Of a stretch of DNA of 64,000 nucleotides, positions 53,384 through 62,171 are shown piece by piece. A model generated the notes under the pieces. The model saw only the letters and a program-made list of their open reading frames with translations. It was not told where the DNA came from and searched no databases. Origin of the DNA: Chitinophaga fulva (GTDB taxonomy: Bacteria > Bacteroidota > Bacteroidia > Chitinophagales > Chitinophagaceae); contig NZ_JABBGC010000003.1 in NCBI RefSeq assembly GCF_012927205.1, positions 1,116,001 through 1,180,000 of the forward strand. Reading direction: 5' to 3'. Both the position numbers and the translations under genes were made by a program. Position 1 is the first letter of the stretch. Each line of letters opens with the position of its first letter.

Positions 53384-55099
53384 TCAATAAATACTTTCTA
53401 CCGGTTCCGCTTTGGATGCGATCTTCGTTTTTCGTGCAGCCCTCAGCGGTATAACAGCTACGATGAGGATAGTGGTGGCAATGGTCGCCACCAGGGTGAT
53501 GCTTTTTTGTGAGAAGAAACACAGTCCGTATAACAACAGGGCAATAAAAGCAAGCGAGAAAGCGATCACTTTTAACCCGAACTGATTTTGTTTTTGTATT
53601 TCGATGGATTCTTCCGCGCCGGTTTCCTTCACAGCTGCCTTACGCTGTGCACGATGGCGTTGCAGTTGCACGTACTCATCGCTGACAGCGCCCTTGCTGC
53701 GCTGGTACCATTCGTACAGCGCCAGCATCACAAAAGGTAATCCAACACCGAGCAACATCTCACTGGCGCGGTCCAGTTTTCCACCGCCTGTCAGCGGTAG
53801 TATCACCTTAAACACCAGGTTCACCAACAGGCTCACCACGGTAATATACAGGGTAGCCTTTCCCGTTAGTCGCCGGGAAAACAGCGCCCAGATAGGCGGC
53901 GCCAGCAGCGGGCCTCCCGTAATAGCGCCTATGCTCAGCGTGAATTCCACGATGCCTCCGATGTAGGGCACTATCAGCGCAATGGCAATCATACCCAGCC
54001 CGAAGAACCAGGAAGATACCCTTGCCACGCGCATCAGTGCTTTATCGGAAGCACCGGGATTAATAGACCCTTTATAGATATCGTTCGTAAAAACGGCGGA
54101 TACCACATTCAATGCTGTATTGGCGGAAGCAGAGGTGGAAAAATACATACCGGTCAGTATCAGTCCCATTAAACCTGCTGGCAGCACATGCTTGCAGATC
54201 ATGAGATAGGCATTCTCCGTTTCAAGACCATGCAGTCCCGGGTTGATGCTTTTGTATAACATCGGCGGCAGCATCCATAACACAGGGCTGATAATATACA
54301 GCGCTGCAAAGAGGTAAGCCACTTTGGAAGCGGACTTCGGTGTGTCCACGCTGGTGTAGCGTTGTACAAACGTCCAGTTGCCGCCTATATAAAACACATG
54401 GTACAAGGCAAACGCCAGGATGAAGCCCCAGGTATATTCACCATTTACCACACTGAAAAAACCTTCCGGAGAGAAATGCAGAAAATGCTGTACTCCGCCT
54501 GCTGCATCAAAAGCCAACGGGATAATAATCAACACTGCGGCTGTCAGCACCACAAATTGCAGGATGTCTGTCACCATCACGGCCCACAGACCGCCTACTG
54601 CCGTATACGCGATCATAAAAAGTCCCAGCACCACGGTGGAAGGCATCAGCGGCAGGCCCAGCGAAGCACTTACCAGTCGTGCTACAGAATACAACACAGA
54701 TCCTTTGATCAGCAAAGACACCAGCATGAAGATGTAGATATAGGCTTTCTGTACGCGCTCTCCCAACCGTTCCCGGATGAATTCCGCCGCGGTGAGATTG
54801 CCGGTGGCTTTCCAGCGCGGCGCCAGGTACAACCCCGTTACCAGCGCACCGATGCACATGGTCCACTGTATGGTGATGGCCACCCATCCGTACTGATAGG
54901 CAATGGAGCCCCAGGCCACAAAAGTACCGGCGGAAAAGAAACTCATAAAAAGGGACAGCCCGCCAATAAACCAGGGTACGGCCTCTCCGGCGGCGAAAAA
55001 GGATTTGAGGTTCCTTCCTGTCCTGGAAAAGGAAAACCCCACCAGCATAATAAACAGGGAAAAAACAACAATAACGGCGGTATCTATGGCTGCGTTCAT
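53384..55099 (-). CDS. sodium:solute symporter (SSS family)
   Basis: 571 residues with about 13 membrane segments. The N-terminal helix starts VIVVFSLFIMLVGFSFSRTGRNLKSFFAAGEAVPWFIGGLSLFMSFFSAGTFVAWGSIAYQYGW, the classic SSS beginning with the Na+-site region. VGGLWAVMVTDILQFVVL and MYFSTSASANTALNVVSAVFTNDIYKG are the other family markers. It should carry the monosaccharide or uronate product across the inner membrane with sodium. The start overlaps the DUF5017 gene's stop by one nucleotide and its own stop is 1 nt before the next gene's start, so translation is coupled. It is the inner-membrane step of this locus. Confidence 0.92.
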   Translation of the reverse strand: MNAAIDTAVIVVFSLFIMLVGFSFSRTGRNLKSFFAAGEAVPWFIGGLSLFMSFFSAGTFVAWGSIAYQYGWVAITIQWTMCIGALVTGLYLAPRWKATGNLTAAEFIRERLGERVQKAYIYIFMLVSLLIKGSVLYSVARLVSASLGLPLMPSTVVLGLFMIAYTAVGGLWAVMVTDILQFVVLTAAVLIIIPLAFDAAGGVQHFLHFSPEGFFSVVNGEYTWGFILAFALYHVFYIGGNWTFVQRYTSVDTPKSASKVAYLFAALYIISPVLWMLPPMLYKSINPGLHGLETENAYLMICKHVLPAGLMGLILTGMYFSTSASANTALNVVSAVFTNDIYKGSINPGASDKALMRVARVSSWFFGLGMIAIALIVPYIGGIVEFTLSIGAITGGPLLAPPIWALFSRRLTGKATLYITVVSLLVNLVFKVILPLTGGGKLDRASEMLLGVGLPFVMLALYEWYQRSKGAVSDEYVQLQRHRAQRKAAVKETGAEESIEIQKQNQFGLKVIAFSLAFIALLLYGLCFFSQKSITLVATIATTILIVAVIPLRAARKTKIASKAEPVESIY

Positions 55100-55986
55100 C
55101 AGGGTGTAATCGTTAAGGTTAGTTCTCTGGTAATATGTTTCTCACCGTTATAACGCACGGCAGACGCTTCAAATACCACCCGGTAGGTACCGGGGCGGGC
55201 AAACACATATTTATATCCTTGCAGGGTGTTGCTGATATTCTTCAAGGCCACGCCCTGATCGGGTTTTACGGCGGTAGGGTCAAATCCTTTGGAGATCACC
55301 CAGTCTTCGTTGTCATCCGTATTTTTACTGTTGGTCATCAATAGCTGTGCCGATGTGATGGTCCACCCGAACGCAGGGTTTTTGAAGTCCACCGCCTTCC
55401 AGCCTGCGGTGGCCAGGGTGGCCAGCGGCGTGATTACCTTATCCGCCGATACGCTGTTAGCGTTAAATGTTCGCACTACCCAACGGTTCTGCCCCTCGGG
55501 CTTATTCGTGTCGGTATACCGGAAAGCGATATAGACCAGCGGATGACGGGAGGAATCGGCAAATTCTTTCAGGCTGATCACACCGGAAGGCGTATTGTCC
55601 TGCCCGGCAGAAAACACCGCTTTGGCTGACAAGTCCTTCCACGTGGCAGCTTTCACATGCTCCGCATCTGCGATGCCCGTAAAATCGTTGGACACCATCA
55701 ACTGCAGATTAGGATAGATCTTACCAAACTGCACCAATGTAGTGAAGTCTATCTGCAAATCATTGTCCGCCGTGGTACGCTTACGGTATTCGTACTGCCG
55801 TCCGGGTTCGCCGGAATAAAACGTGATATTGTCCGGATTGCCCTGAAAGGCAAACGCCACGGTATCGCCGGCTTTAAAAGTAGTACCGGCGGTAGTCACC
55901 TCCAGCTCCGGTGTGGTCACCTTCTCTTTGGCACAGGCACAAAAAGCGGTGATGATCATCAGGTATAAAAAAGGTCGCATCATCAT
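55099..55986 (-). CDS. DUF5017 lipoprotein
   Basis: About 295 residues from one of three consecutive ATGs (55986, 55983, 55980); a longer frame exists but overlaps the SusD gene. A lipoprotein signal ends near Phe-Cys-Ala-Cys. EVTTAGTTFKAGDTVAFAFQGNPDNITFYSGEPGRQYEYR is the DUF5017 opening, a family found next to SusCD pairs in Bacteroidota. The remaining part is beta-rich, with NRWVVRTFNANS and a C-terminal PGTYRVVFEASAVRYNGEKHITRELTLTI like an immunoglobulin-type strand set. It probably is a surface glycan-binding accessory protein. It lies between SusD and the symporter. Confidence 0.85.
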   Translation of the reverse strand: MMMRPFLYLMIITAFCACAKEKVTTPELEVTTAGTTFKAGDTVAFAFQGNPDNITFYSGEPGRQYEYRKRTTADNDLQIDFTTLVQFGKIYPNLQLMVSNDFTGIADAEHVKAATWKDLSAKAVFSAGQDNTPSGVISLKEFADSSRHPLVYIAFRYTDTNKPEGQNRWVVRTFNANSVSADKVITPLATLATAGWKAVDFKNPAFGWTITSAQLLMTNSKNTDDNEDWVISKGFDPTAVKPDQGVALKNISNTLQGYKYVFARPGTYRVVFEASAVRYNGEKHITRELTLTITP

Positions 55987-55990
55987 GTTT

Positions 55991-57595
55991 TTACCAGCCG
56001 GGATTTTGAGTGATAAAACGGTTGATCGTAATTTCAGTATTAGGTACCGGGAACAGTACATTCCGTGCGGTGGTGTTCTTAGCCGCGCTGCCGGCGTATT
56101 TCCAGGCGGCTGGTGCGTTATTGTTGACCTCCGTGGCGAGGGACTGCATCTTGCTAACGTACAGGCCCCAACGAATCAGGTCATGTTTGCGCATGCCTTC
56201 AAAACACAGCTCCCGCGCTCTTTCGTCCTGTAACCGTTGCAGGAAATCTGTGCGGCCCAGCCCTGCCGGCAGGTCCACCGCCGGATCAGCAGCGTTCACC
56301 GCTTTGCCATACCCTCTCCTTCTCACCTGGTTGACGGCGTTATACGCGGCGGCTACCGGGCCGTTCACGGCGTTCTCTGCTTCTGCTTTCATGAGCAGCA
56401 CATCAGCATAACGTATCACCGGGAAATTAGTGGAATTGTACAACCGGTTCTTAGGTACCTGTGTTTCATACTCGCGGCGCCATTTTCCGGCCGTACGGTC
56501 GTATACCTGTGCGGCGGTGTAAAATGATTTGGAGACAACGCCTGCGGTCACAACATACTTGTAAGGCGCAATGGCCCAGTCGCGGCGCTGATCAACAGCT
56601 TCGAAAAGGTTAAACAGCCTGGCGGTGGGATGCACTGCCCCACCGGAAAAACCGATATTATCATCCGGACATTCGAGGCCGTTTTCGACACCCACGCCAC
56701 CAGCTATCTGCGCGGCGCCCTGCTGGTTACCGTACATACCTATCTCCCAGAGGCACTCCTGTGGCTCATTGATATCTTTGGAATGATTGATAAAAATATT
56801 GCTGTAAGAAGGATTCAGTGAATGTTTACCTGAATTGATCACCTTATCGGCATAAGTCAGTGCATCGGCATATTTCGACACGTCTTTCAATGGCTCTCCG
56901 GCCATGGTAAGATACACCCGTGCCAATATGGCCTGTACCACGGTGGTGGTTACACGCTCGTTATTCGTATAGGTGCTGATATCCTTCACCAGCGGCTCCG
57001 CTATTTTCATATCTGCCACAATAGCTGCATAGACTTCGGCCACGGAAGAACGCGGCAGGTTGGGTGTTGTGGGCGAATTAGTGGAGGACATCTTCAACGG
57101 CACGCCACCGTAATTGTCTACCAGCACGAAATAAAAATAAGCCCGCAGAAAAAGTGCCTGTCCTTTGATAGCGTTTCTTTTGGTGTCATCCATTTTAGGC
57201 TTGTTCACATTTTCGAGCAACAGGTTGGCGCGGTCAATACCCTGATAAGCCACTTCCCACAACTTGCCCACGTCCAGCTGCCCGGCATCAAAGTCCAGCA
57301 CGCGGAGGTTGTTCACGGATACATTCTTGTAAAAAAATTCATCGCTGATGTTCAGATAACTGTACAGCCCGCGGGAGTACATCCTGCCCCAGTTGTCGAT
57401 CAACCTGTTGTAAACACCATTCAGCGCTCTGTCAAGATCAGCTTCGGTATTGAAATAATTCTCCGGCGTTACAAAATCTTCCGGCTTAGTGTCCAGGAAT
57501 TTATTGCAGGCGCTGAACAGGGAACCTGCCAGCATGCAGGACATCACGATATATATTTTGATATTAACTTTCATCTTCACAGCTTTTAAGGTCAT
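55991..57595 (-). CDS. RagB/SusD family nutrient-uptake lipoprotein (sugar locus)
   Basis: 534 residues with a lipoprotein signal ending Leu-Phe-Ser-Ala-Cys. FLDTKPEDFVTPENYFNTEADLDRALNGVYNRL is the standard SusD opening. The middle has RADVLLMKAEAENAVNGPVAAAYNAVNQVRRRGYG and the end is NVLFPVPNTEITINRFITQNPGW, all family signatures. It starts with an ATG overlapping the SusC stop (TAATG), which implies translational coupling. It is the binding lid for the SusC receptor of this locus. Confidence 0.96.
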   Translation of the reverse strand: MTLKAVKMKVNIKIYIVMSCMLAGSLFSACNKFLDTKPEDFVTPENYFNTEADLDRALNGVYNRLIDNWGRMYSRGLYSYLNISDEFFYKNVSVNNLRVLDFDAGQLDVGKLWEVAYQGIDRANLLLENVNKPKMDDTKRNAIKGQALFLRAYFYFVLVDNYGGVPLKMSSTNSPTTPNLPRSSVAEVYAAIVADMKIAEPLVKDISTYTNNERVTTTVVQAILARVYLTMAGEPLKDVSKYADALTYADKVINSGKHSLNPSYSNIFINHSKDINEPQECLWEIGMYGNQQGAAQIAGGVGVENGLECPDDNIGFSGGAVHPTARLFNLFEAVDQRRDWAIAPYKYVVTAGVVSKSFYTAAQVYDRTAGKWRREYETQVPKNRLYNSTNFPVIRYADVLLMKAEAENAVNGPVAAAYNAVNQVRRRGYGKAVNAADPAVDLPAGLGRTDFLQRLQDERARELCFEGMRKHDLIRWGLYVSKMQSLATEVNNNAPAAWKYAGSAAKNTTARNVLFPVPNTEITINRFITQNPGW

Positions 57596-60500
57596 TAAAA
57601 GGTTACGTCTAATCCGAAAGTGATGGTCCGGGCCTTGGGATAGGCCGACCAGTCAAACCCCGGTGTGAGTGCGGAATTCCGTACGGACACTTCCGGATCA
57701 AGGCCGGAGTAATTTGTCCAGGTGAGCAGGTTCTGTGCGGCAGCATACACCCGCAGCGATTTTATCTTCGCTGGCTTGAGCGTTTTCGCCGGCAGCGTAT
57801 AGCCGAGGGCGACAGTCTTCAGGCGCAGGTAAGAACCATCTTCTATCGTTCGGGAAGAATACACCAGCGGGCCCTGTCCGCCTACTTTATACAGGCTGTT
57901 GCTCGGATTCTCCGGTGTCCAGCGATCGGCATAGGAGGCAAACATATTCAGGAAGTTGCGGGTCACATCACCATTTTCAAACTCAATACGGTTGGCATTG
58001 AGCAGGTCATTGCCATAGCTCCATTGCAGGAAAACATTCAGGTCAAAATTGCGGTAGGTGAAATTATTGGACAGCCCGCCGATATGCTTCGGATTGGGAT
58101 TACCAATGATGGTCAAATCGTTGTTGTCCACCTTACCATCTCCATTGATGTCCTTGAATTTGATATAACCAGGCTGGATACTGCTGGCGGGATTACCATT
58201 GTTCGGCACTTCGTTTTTCAACACATAAGAGCCATCCGGCAATTTGTTGAAATCACCATACTGGTAGATGCCATCAAACAGAAAGCCATAGAACTGTGCG
58301 ATAGGGTGACCGGGAATAGCGATATACGGATAGGCGTTGTTGAAATTGCCCCAGGTAATACGGGAAGCGTAACTGGGCTCGCCTTCATTGAGCTGTAGCA
58401 CCTTGTTGCGGTTAAACGAAATATTAAAACCAGTGGACCACGTAAAGTTCTTGCGCTGGATATTGGTGCTGTTGATGGTGATTTCCAGCCCTTCGTTAGA
58501 CACCTTGCCTATATTGCGGATACCGCTGAGATAACCGGAAGAAGGCGCCAACGTGGCGTTTAGCAGCAGGTCACGCGTATTCTTCTTATAGTAGTCGGCC
58601 GAAAGGGTGATCCTGTTTTTCAGGAACCCAACGTCAATGCCTATATCTGTTTGTGCTGTGGTTTCCCATTTCAGGTCTGGATATCCCAGGTTGTTGGGTA
58701 CAGTGCCTTGTACCGGTGAATTGCCGAAAGCGTAACCGGAATACGGGAACAACTGCAACGCGGTGAGGTAAGCGAAATCGGGTATCCGGTTGTTGCCGGT
58801 CGTGCCATAACCCACCCGTACCTTGGCATCAGAGAGCACACGGACATCCTTCATAAATGGCTCTTCGATGATACGCCATGCCAGCGCTCCGGAGGGGAAA
58901 TACGCCCAGCGGCTGTTGACAGGGAATTTGGAAGAGCCATCTGCTCTGAAGGAAAGCGTGAGCAGGTAACGGGACTTATAACCGTAATTCACTCTTCCCA
59001 GGAAAGACATCAGCGTATTGGCGGAGCGGGCAGTAGGCGCTGCGGTAATGATACCTTCGTCGAGGCCGCTCATGCCCAGCGATTCGTTAGGCACCTGAGA
59101 GGCGCTAAAACCGTAACTGTAGGTTTGTGTCTTCTGCATGCTCATACCACCCATCACGTTCAGGTTATGGTCTTTGTTAAAAACACGGGCATACGTGAGG
59201 GTATTTTCGTTGAGCCAGCTACTACGTTCGGCATTGCTCACCGAGCCGTTAATACCCAACACGCTGCTTTTCGGATTACCCAGCCGCGTATTGGAATTAT
59301 AGAACACGTCTTTTCGTACAGCCTCCCGCGTGATACCGCCGGTTACCCGCAGGGTAAAGTATTTGGCCGGTTTATATTCCACGTAAGCGTTACCAATCAG
59401 GGTATTGTTAAATGCCGGATTATATTCGTTACGATTGGATATAATAGGATTCATGCGGTATTCGCTCAGCGGGTCCACATCCGGGTCGAACGGTTCATCG
59501 ATCAGTGAGCCGCCGTTGGTGGAATCGCCGGTAACCGGACGATATCCCCATACGCTGTACATGAGGCTGGAGGTAGGACCCGAACCGGTCTGTGAAGCAA
59601 AGGCGCCGTATGTTTTTGTAGCGGTATAGTTGAAGTTAACGCCGGCTTTTATTTTATTGCTCACCTGCTGGTCCAGCACCATGCGGCCCTGGTAACGTTT
59701 AAATCCGCTGTTGATGATGATACCGTCCTGATCGAGCAGGGAGCCGGACAGCGCATATTTTGTTTTATCGTTGCCACCTCTCATAGACAAGCTGTGGCTT
59801 TGCATGAAGGCATTACGCAGCACCTGGTCCTGCCAGTCGACGCCCTTTACATTCCGGTAGTCGTCCAGTGTTTTGCCGTTTTTCAGGTAGATGGGCGTAT
59901 AGAGCGTACTGTTCTGGTCCAGCTGGAATCTTACGAATTCGTATGGGTCCATCATTTGCTGCTTTTTCAGATTTTGCTGGAATCCCATCCAGGTCTGATA
60001 AGCGATCACGGGTGCCCCTGTCTTTCCTTTTTTGGTGGTGATGAGGATAACGCCGTTAGCGCCACGGGCGCCATAGATGGCGGTGGCCGAAGCGTCTTTC
60101 AGCACTTCAATGGATTCGATTTCTTCCGGGTTAAAAATGTTGTTGGAGGGGTTTTCCATCGGGAAACCGTCCACCACGTAGAGGGGAGAGTTTTCCTGGG
60201 TGACAGAATTGTTGCCGCGTATGACGATATTGAGCGGAGCGCCTGGTTGCCCGTCACTGGCTGATACCTGCACCCCTGCCACACGGCCACCGAGGGCTTC
60301 TTCAAAAGAAGGCACCGGTGCTTTGGCCATGTCCGCCATTTTTACTTCTCCTACGGAACCGGTGAGGTCTTTACGTTTCACCGTGCCATAACCGATCACC
60401 ACCACATCGTTGAGCCCTTTCACAGATGGCTCCAGGGTGATGTTGTAGACCGTTCTGCCGGCAGTCAGTTTTACTTCGCGGCTTACATACCCGATATAAG

Positions 60501-60747
60501 AATACAGGAGAATGGTGCCGGGAACGCTGTTCACGTTGATGTTGTAGGTACCTTCGTCGTTGGTAACAGCCGATACTTTACCACCTTTCACGCGGACAGT
60601 TACGCCGGGCAGCGGCGTGCCGGAAGCTTCGGTGATTTTCCCCGTCACCGTGGGGGTTGGTTGCTGTGCAGTACTGTTCATCCATATACAGATGATAAAA
60701 AACGGGAGTAGCCAATACCCCGTTAACGTGAAACTCTTTTTTTGCAT
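57595..60747 (-). CDS. SusC/RagA-type TonB-dependent receptor (sugar locus)
   Basis: 1050 residues. The signal peptide ends near Asn-Ser-Thr-Ala-Gln. It has a carboxypeptidase-regulatory-like domain (GKITEASGTPLPGVTVRVKGGKVSAVTNDEGTYNINVNSVPGTILLYSYIGYVS), the plug with VVVIGYGTVKRKDLTGSVGEV, GVQVSASDGQPGAPLNIVIRGNNS, LYVVDGFPME, DASATAIYGARGANGVILITTKKG, and a barrel ending FGLDVTF. There is no STN domain; control is by the LacI-type operators rather than FecR. It starts the minus-strand operon running through SusD, DUF5017, the symporter, the hydrolase candidate and the esterase. Confidence 0.96.
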   Translation of the reverse strand: MQKKSFTLTGYWLLPFFIICIWMNSTAQQPTPTVTGKITEASGTPLPGVTVRVKGGKVSAVTNDEGTYNINVNSVPGTILLYSYIGYVSREVKLTAGRTVYNITLEPSVKGLNDVVVIGYGTVKRKDLTGSVGEVKMADMAKAPVPSFEEALGGRVAGVQVSASDGQPGAPLNIVIRGNNSVTQENSPLYVVDGFPMENPSNNIFNPEEIESIEVLKDASATAIYGARGANGVILITTKKGKTGAPVIAYQTWMGFQQNLKKQQMMDPYEFVRFQLDQNSTLYTPIYLKNGKTLDDYRNVKGVDWQDQVLRNAFMQSHSLSMRGGNDKTKYALSGSLLDQDGIIINSGFKRYQGRMVLDQQVSNKIKAGVNFNYTATKTYGAFASQTGSGPTSSLMYSVWGYRPVTGDSTNGGSLIDEPFDPDVDPLSEYRMNPIISNRNEYNPAFNNTLIGNAYVEYKPAKYFTLRVTGGITREAVRKDVFYNSNTRLGNPKSSVLGINGSVSNAERSSWLNENTLTYARVFNKDHNLNVMGGMSMQKTQTYSYGFSASQVPNESLGMSGLDEGIITAAPTARSANTLMSFLGRVNYGYKSRYLLTLSFRADGSSKFPVNSRWAYFPSGALAWRIIEEPFMKDVRVLSDAKVRVGYGTTGNNRIPDFAYLTALQLFPYSGYAFGNSPVQGTVPNNLGYPDLKWETTAQTDIGIDVGFLKNRITLSADYYKKNTRDLLLNATLAPSSGYLSGIRNIGKVSNEGLEITINSTNIQRKNFTWSTGFNISFNRNKVLQLNEGEPSYASRITWGNFNNAYPYIAIPGHPIAQFYGFLFDGIYQYGDFNKLPDGSYVLKNEVPNNGNPASSIQPGYIKFKDINGDGKVDNNDLTIIGNPNPKHIGGLSNNFTYRNFDLNVFLQWSYGNDLLNANRIEFENGDVTRNFLNMFASYADRWTPENPSNSLYKVGGQGPLVYSSRTIEDGSYLRLKTVALGYTLPAKTLKPAKIKSLRVYAAAQNLLTWTNYSGLDPEVSVRNSALTPGFDWSAYPKARTITFGLDVTF

Positions 60748-60880
60748 TCCCCTTGCTGTTTTTTTAATGATTAGTTTTTCTGGTCCTATCGGGAAGTGGC
60801 GCCGTGGAAATATTCAGGTATAGCTTGCCCACTCATAAAGTTGTCGACAACTGTTTTTCCATACGTGTGAATTTGTTATC

Positions 60881-60888
60881 CAAAGATT
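60881..60888 (-). promoter_or_regulatory. -7-like box of the SusC operon
   Basis: On the minus strand AATCTTTG (within TAATCTTTG) matches 7 of 8 bases of TAnnTTTG. It is 133 nt upstream of the SusC ATG. The paired operator begins 46 nt upstream of it, the same distance as at the other two sites. Confidence 0.55.
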
Positions 60889-60934
60889 AAAACAAACGGG
60901 CACAGATGCTACAAAAAAGGCCCGCTTTTCAATT

Positions 60935-60965
60935 GGGAACATTCCCAATTTATGGGAATGTTCCC
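60935..60965. promoter_or_regulatory. paired LacI-type operator between the SusC operon and the LacI gene
   Basis: GGGAACATTCCC (60935-60946) and GGGAATGTTCCC (60954-60965), separated by 7 nt. It lies in the divergent region between the SusC gene and the lacI-like gene, 47 nt before the latter's ATG, so the regulator may also control itself. Confidence 0.88.
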
Positions 60966-61012
60966 AAATTTCAAGGTTATTTTGTTTCTTTGGCCTCATA
61001 CAATTGTGAGCT

Positions 61013-62026
61013 ATGAAACGACACCAGGTGACTATCGTCGACATTGCCAAAGCGCTGCAGCTTTCCAAATCCACTGTCTCCCGTGCGCTGACGGGCCATC
61101 CCAGCGTAAAAGCCGATACCCGTCAGGCGGTATTGGAACTGGCAGAGAAAATGGACTACCAGCGGAACATGCTGGCCATCAGCCTCATCACGCGGAAAAC
61201 CAACACCATCGGGATTATCGTCCCTGAATTCACCAGCTCCTATTTCCCCAACGTGACCATCGGGGCACAGGAAGTGGCCAGCAAAGCGGGATACAACACC
61301 GTCATCTGTCAGTCCAACGAAAGCTACGAAACAGAAGTGGCCAATACGAAAGTGATGCTGGCCAACCAGGTAGACGGTATCCTTGTATCGCTCAGCAAGG
61401 AGACCCGGAATTTCGATCACCTGAAGATCTTCCAGCGCAAGGGTATTCCCATTGTTTTTTTCAATCGTGTATGTGATGATATGGACGTGCCTAAAGTTAT
61501 CGTGGACGATTTTGAAGGCGCCTACAAGGCCGTCAGCCATCTGCTGGAAAGAGGCCGTAAAAGGATCGCACACCTGTGCGGCCCCACCTCGCTGCGTATC
61601 AGCGAAAAGAGACTGAACGGCTACAAGGCGGCGCTGAAAAAATACAACGTGCCTTACGATGAAAGCCTCGTCATTCCTTATGACCTCAACACCGATATGG
61701 TACATATCTACGTGACGCACCTGCTCAGTCTTCCCCAGCCACCGGACGCTATCTTCGCCATCAGCGACCCTACCGCCATTGAGATCATCCAGGTCATCAA
61801 AAAGAAAGGGCTCAGGGTACCGGAAGACATAGCCGTAGTAGGCTTCAGCAATGACTTTGCATCCGGGCTGATACATCCATCGCTTACTACGGTAGCGCAA
61901 CCGGTAAAGGAAATCGGCAGAACGGCCGCGCAGCTGCTGATAGACCAAATCAACCGTGACCTGTCTGACTGGAAAAGTATCATCCGTGTGCTTAAAACCG
62001 AACTGATCGTCCGCGAGTCCAGCTGA
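61013..62026 (+). CDS. LacI-family transcriptional regulator of the sugar locus
   Basis: 337 residues. The N-terminal helix-turn-helix is VTIVDIAKALQLSKSTVSRALTGHPSVKADTRQAVLELAEKMDYQRNMLA, with the hinge helix following. The periplasmic-binding-protein-like sensor domain starts NTIGIIVPEFTSSYFPNVTIGAQEVASKAGYN and contains VVGFSNDFASGLIHPSLTTVAQPVKEIGRTAAQLLI at the C-terminus. It is flanked on both sides by the paired GGGAA-N2-TTCCC operator and is divergent from the SusC operon. Because the operators are at a fixed distance upstream of the -7 boxes, it may activate its targets. The inducer is probably a sugar from the locus. Confidence 0.93.
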   Translation: MKRHQVTIVDIAKALQLSKSTVSRALTGHPSVKADTRQAVLELAEKMDYQRNMLAISLITRKTNTIGIIVPEFTSSYFPNVTIGAQEVASKAGYNTVICQSNESYETEVANTKVMLANQVDGILVSLSKETRNFDHLKIFQRKGIPIVFFNRVCDDMDVPKVIVDDFEGAYKAVSHLLERGRKRIAHLCGPTSLRISEKRLNGYKAALKKYNVPYDESLVIPYDLNTDMVHIYVTHLLSLPQPPDAIFAISDPTAIEIIQVIKKKGLRVPEDIAVVGFSNDFASGLIHPSLTTVAQPVKEIGRTAAQLLIDQINRDLSDWKSIIRVLKTELIVRESS

Positions 62027-62043
62027 TCTTTTCTCTTTTCTAT

Positions 62044-62074
62044 GGGAACATTCCCGTAGAAAGGGAATGTTCCC
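62044..62074. promoter_or_regulatory. paired LacI-type operator upstream of the beta-helix gene
   Basis: GGGAACATTCCC (62044-62055) and GGGAATGTTCCC (62063-62074), separated by 7 nt, 18 nt after the lacI-like stop codon. It is the third copy of the same 31-bp arrangement. Confidence 0.88.
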
Positions 62075-62120
62075 ATAGAAAAAACGTTGTGTATTTTTTG
62101 CGGGTATGCGGTGAGGAAAG

Positions 62121-62128
62121 AATCTTTG
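62121..62128 (+). promoter_or_regulatory. -7-like box of the beta-helix gene
   Basis: AATCTTTG is identical to the box proposed for the SusC operon and lies 46 nt downstream of the paired operator. A looser TATTTTTTG at 62092-62100 is an alternative. Confidence 0.5.
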
Positions 62129-62171
62129 ACGTGATATGACCTTGTCAACTGCTCACCAAAATTATTCCCGT

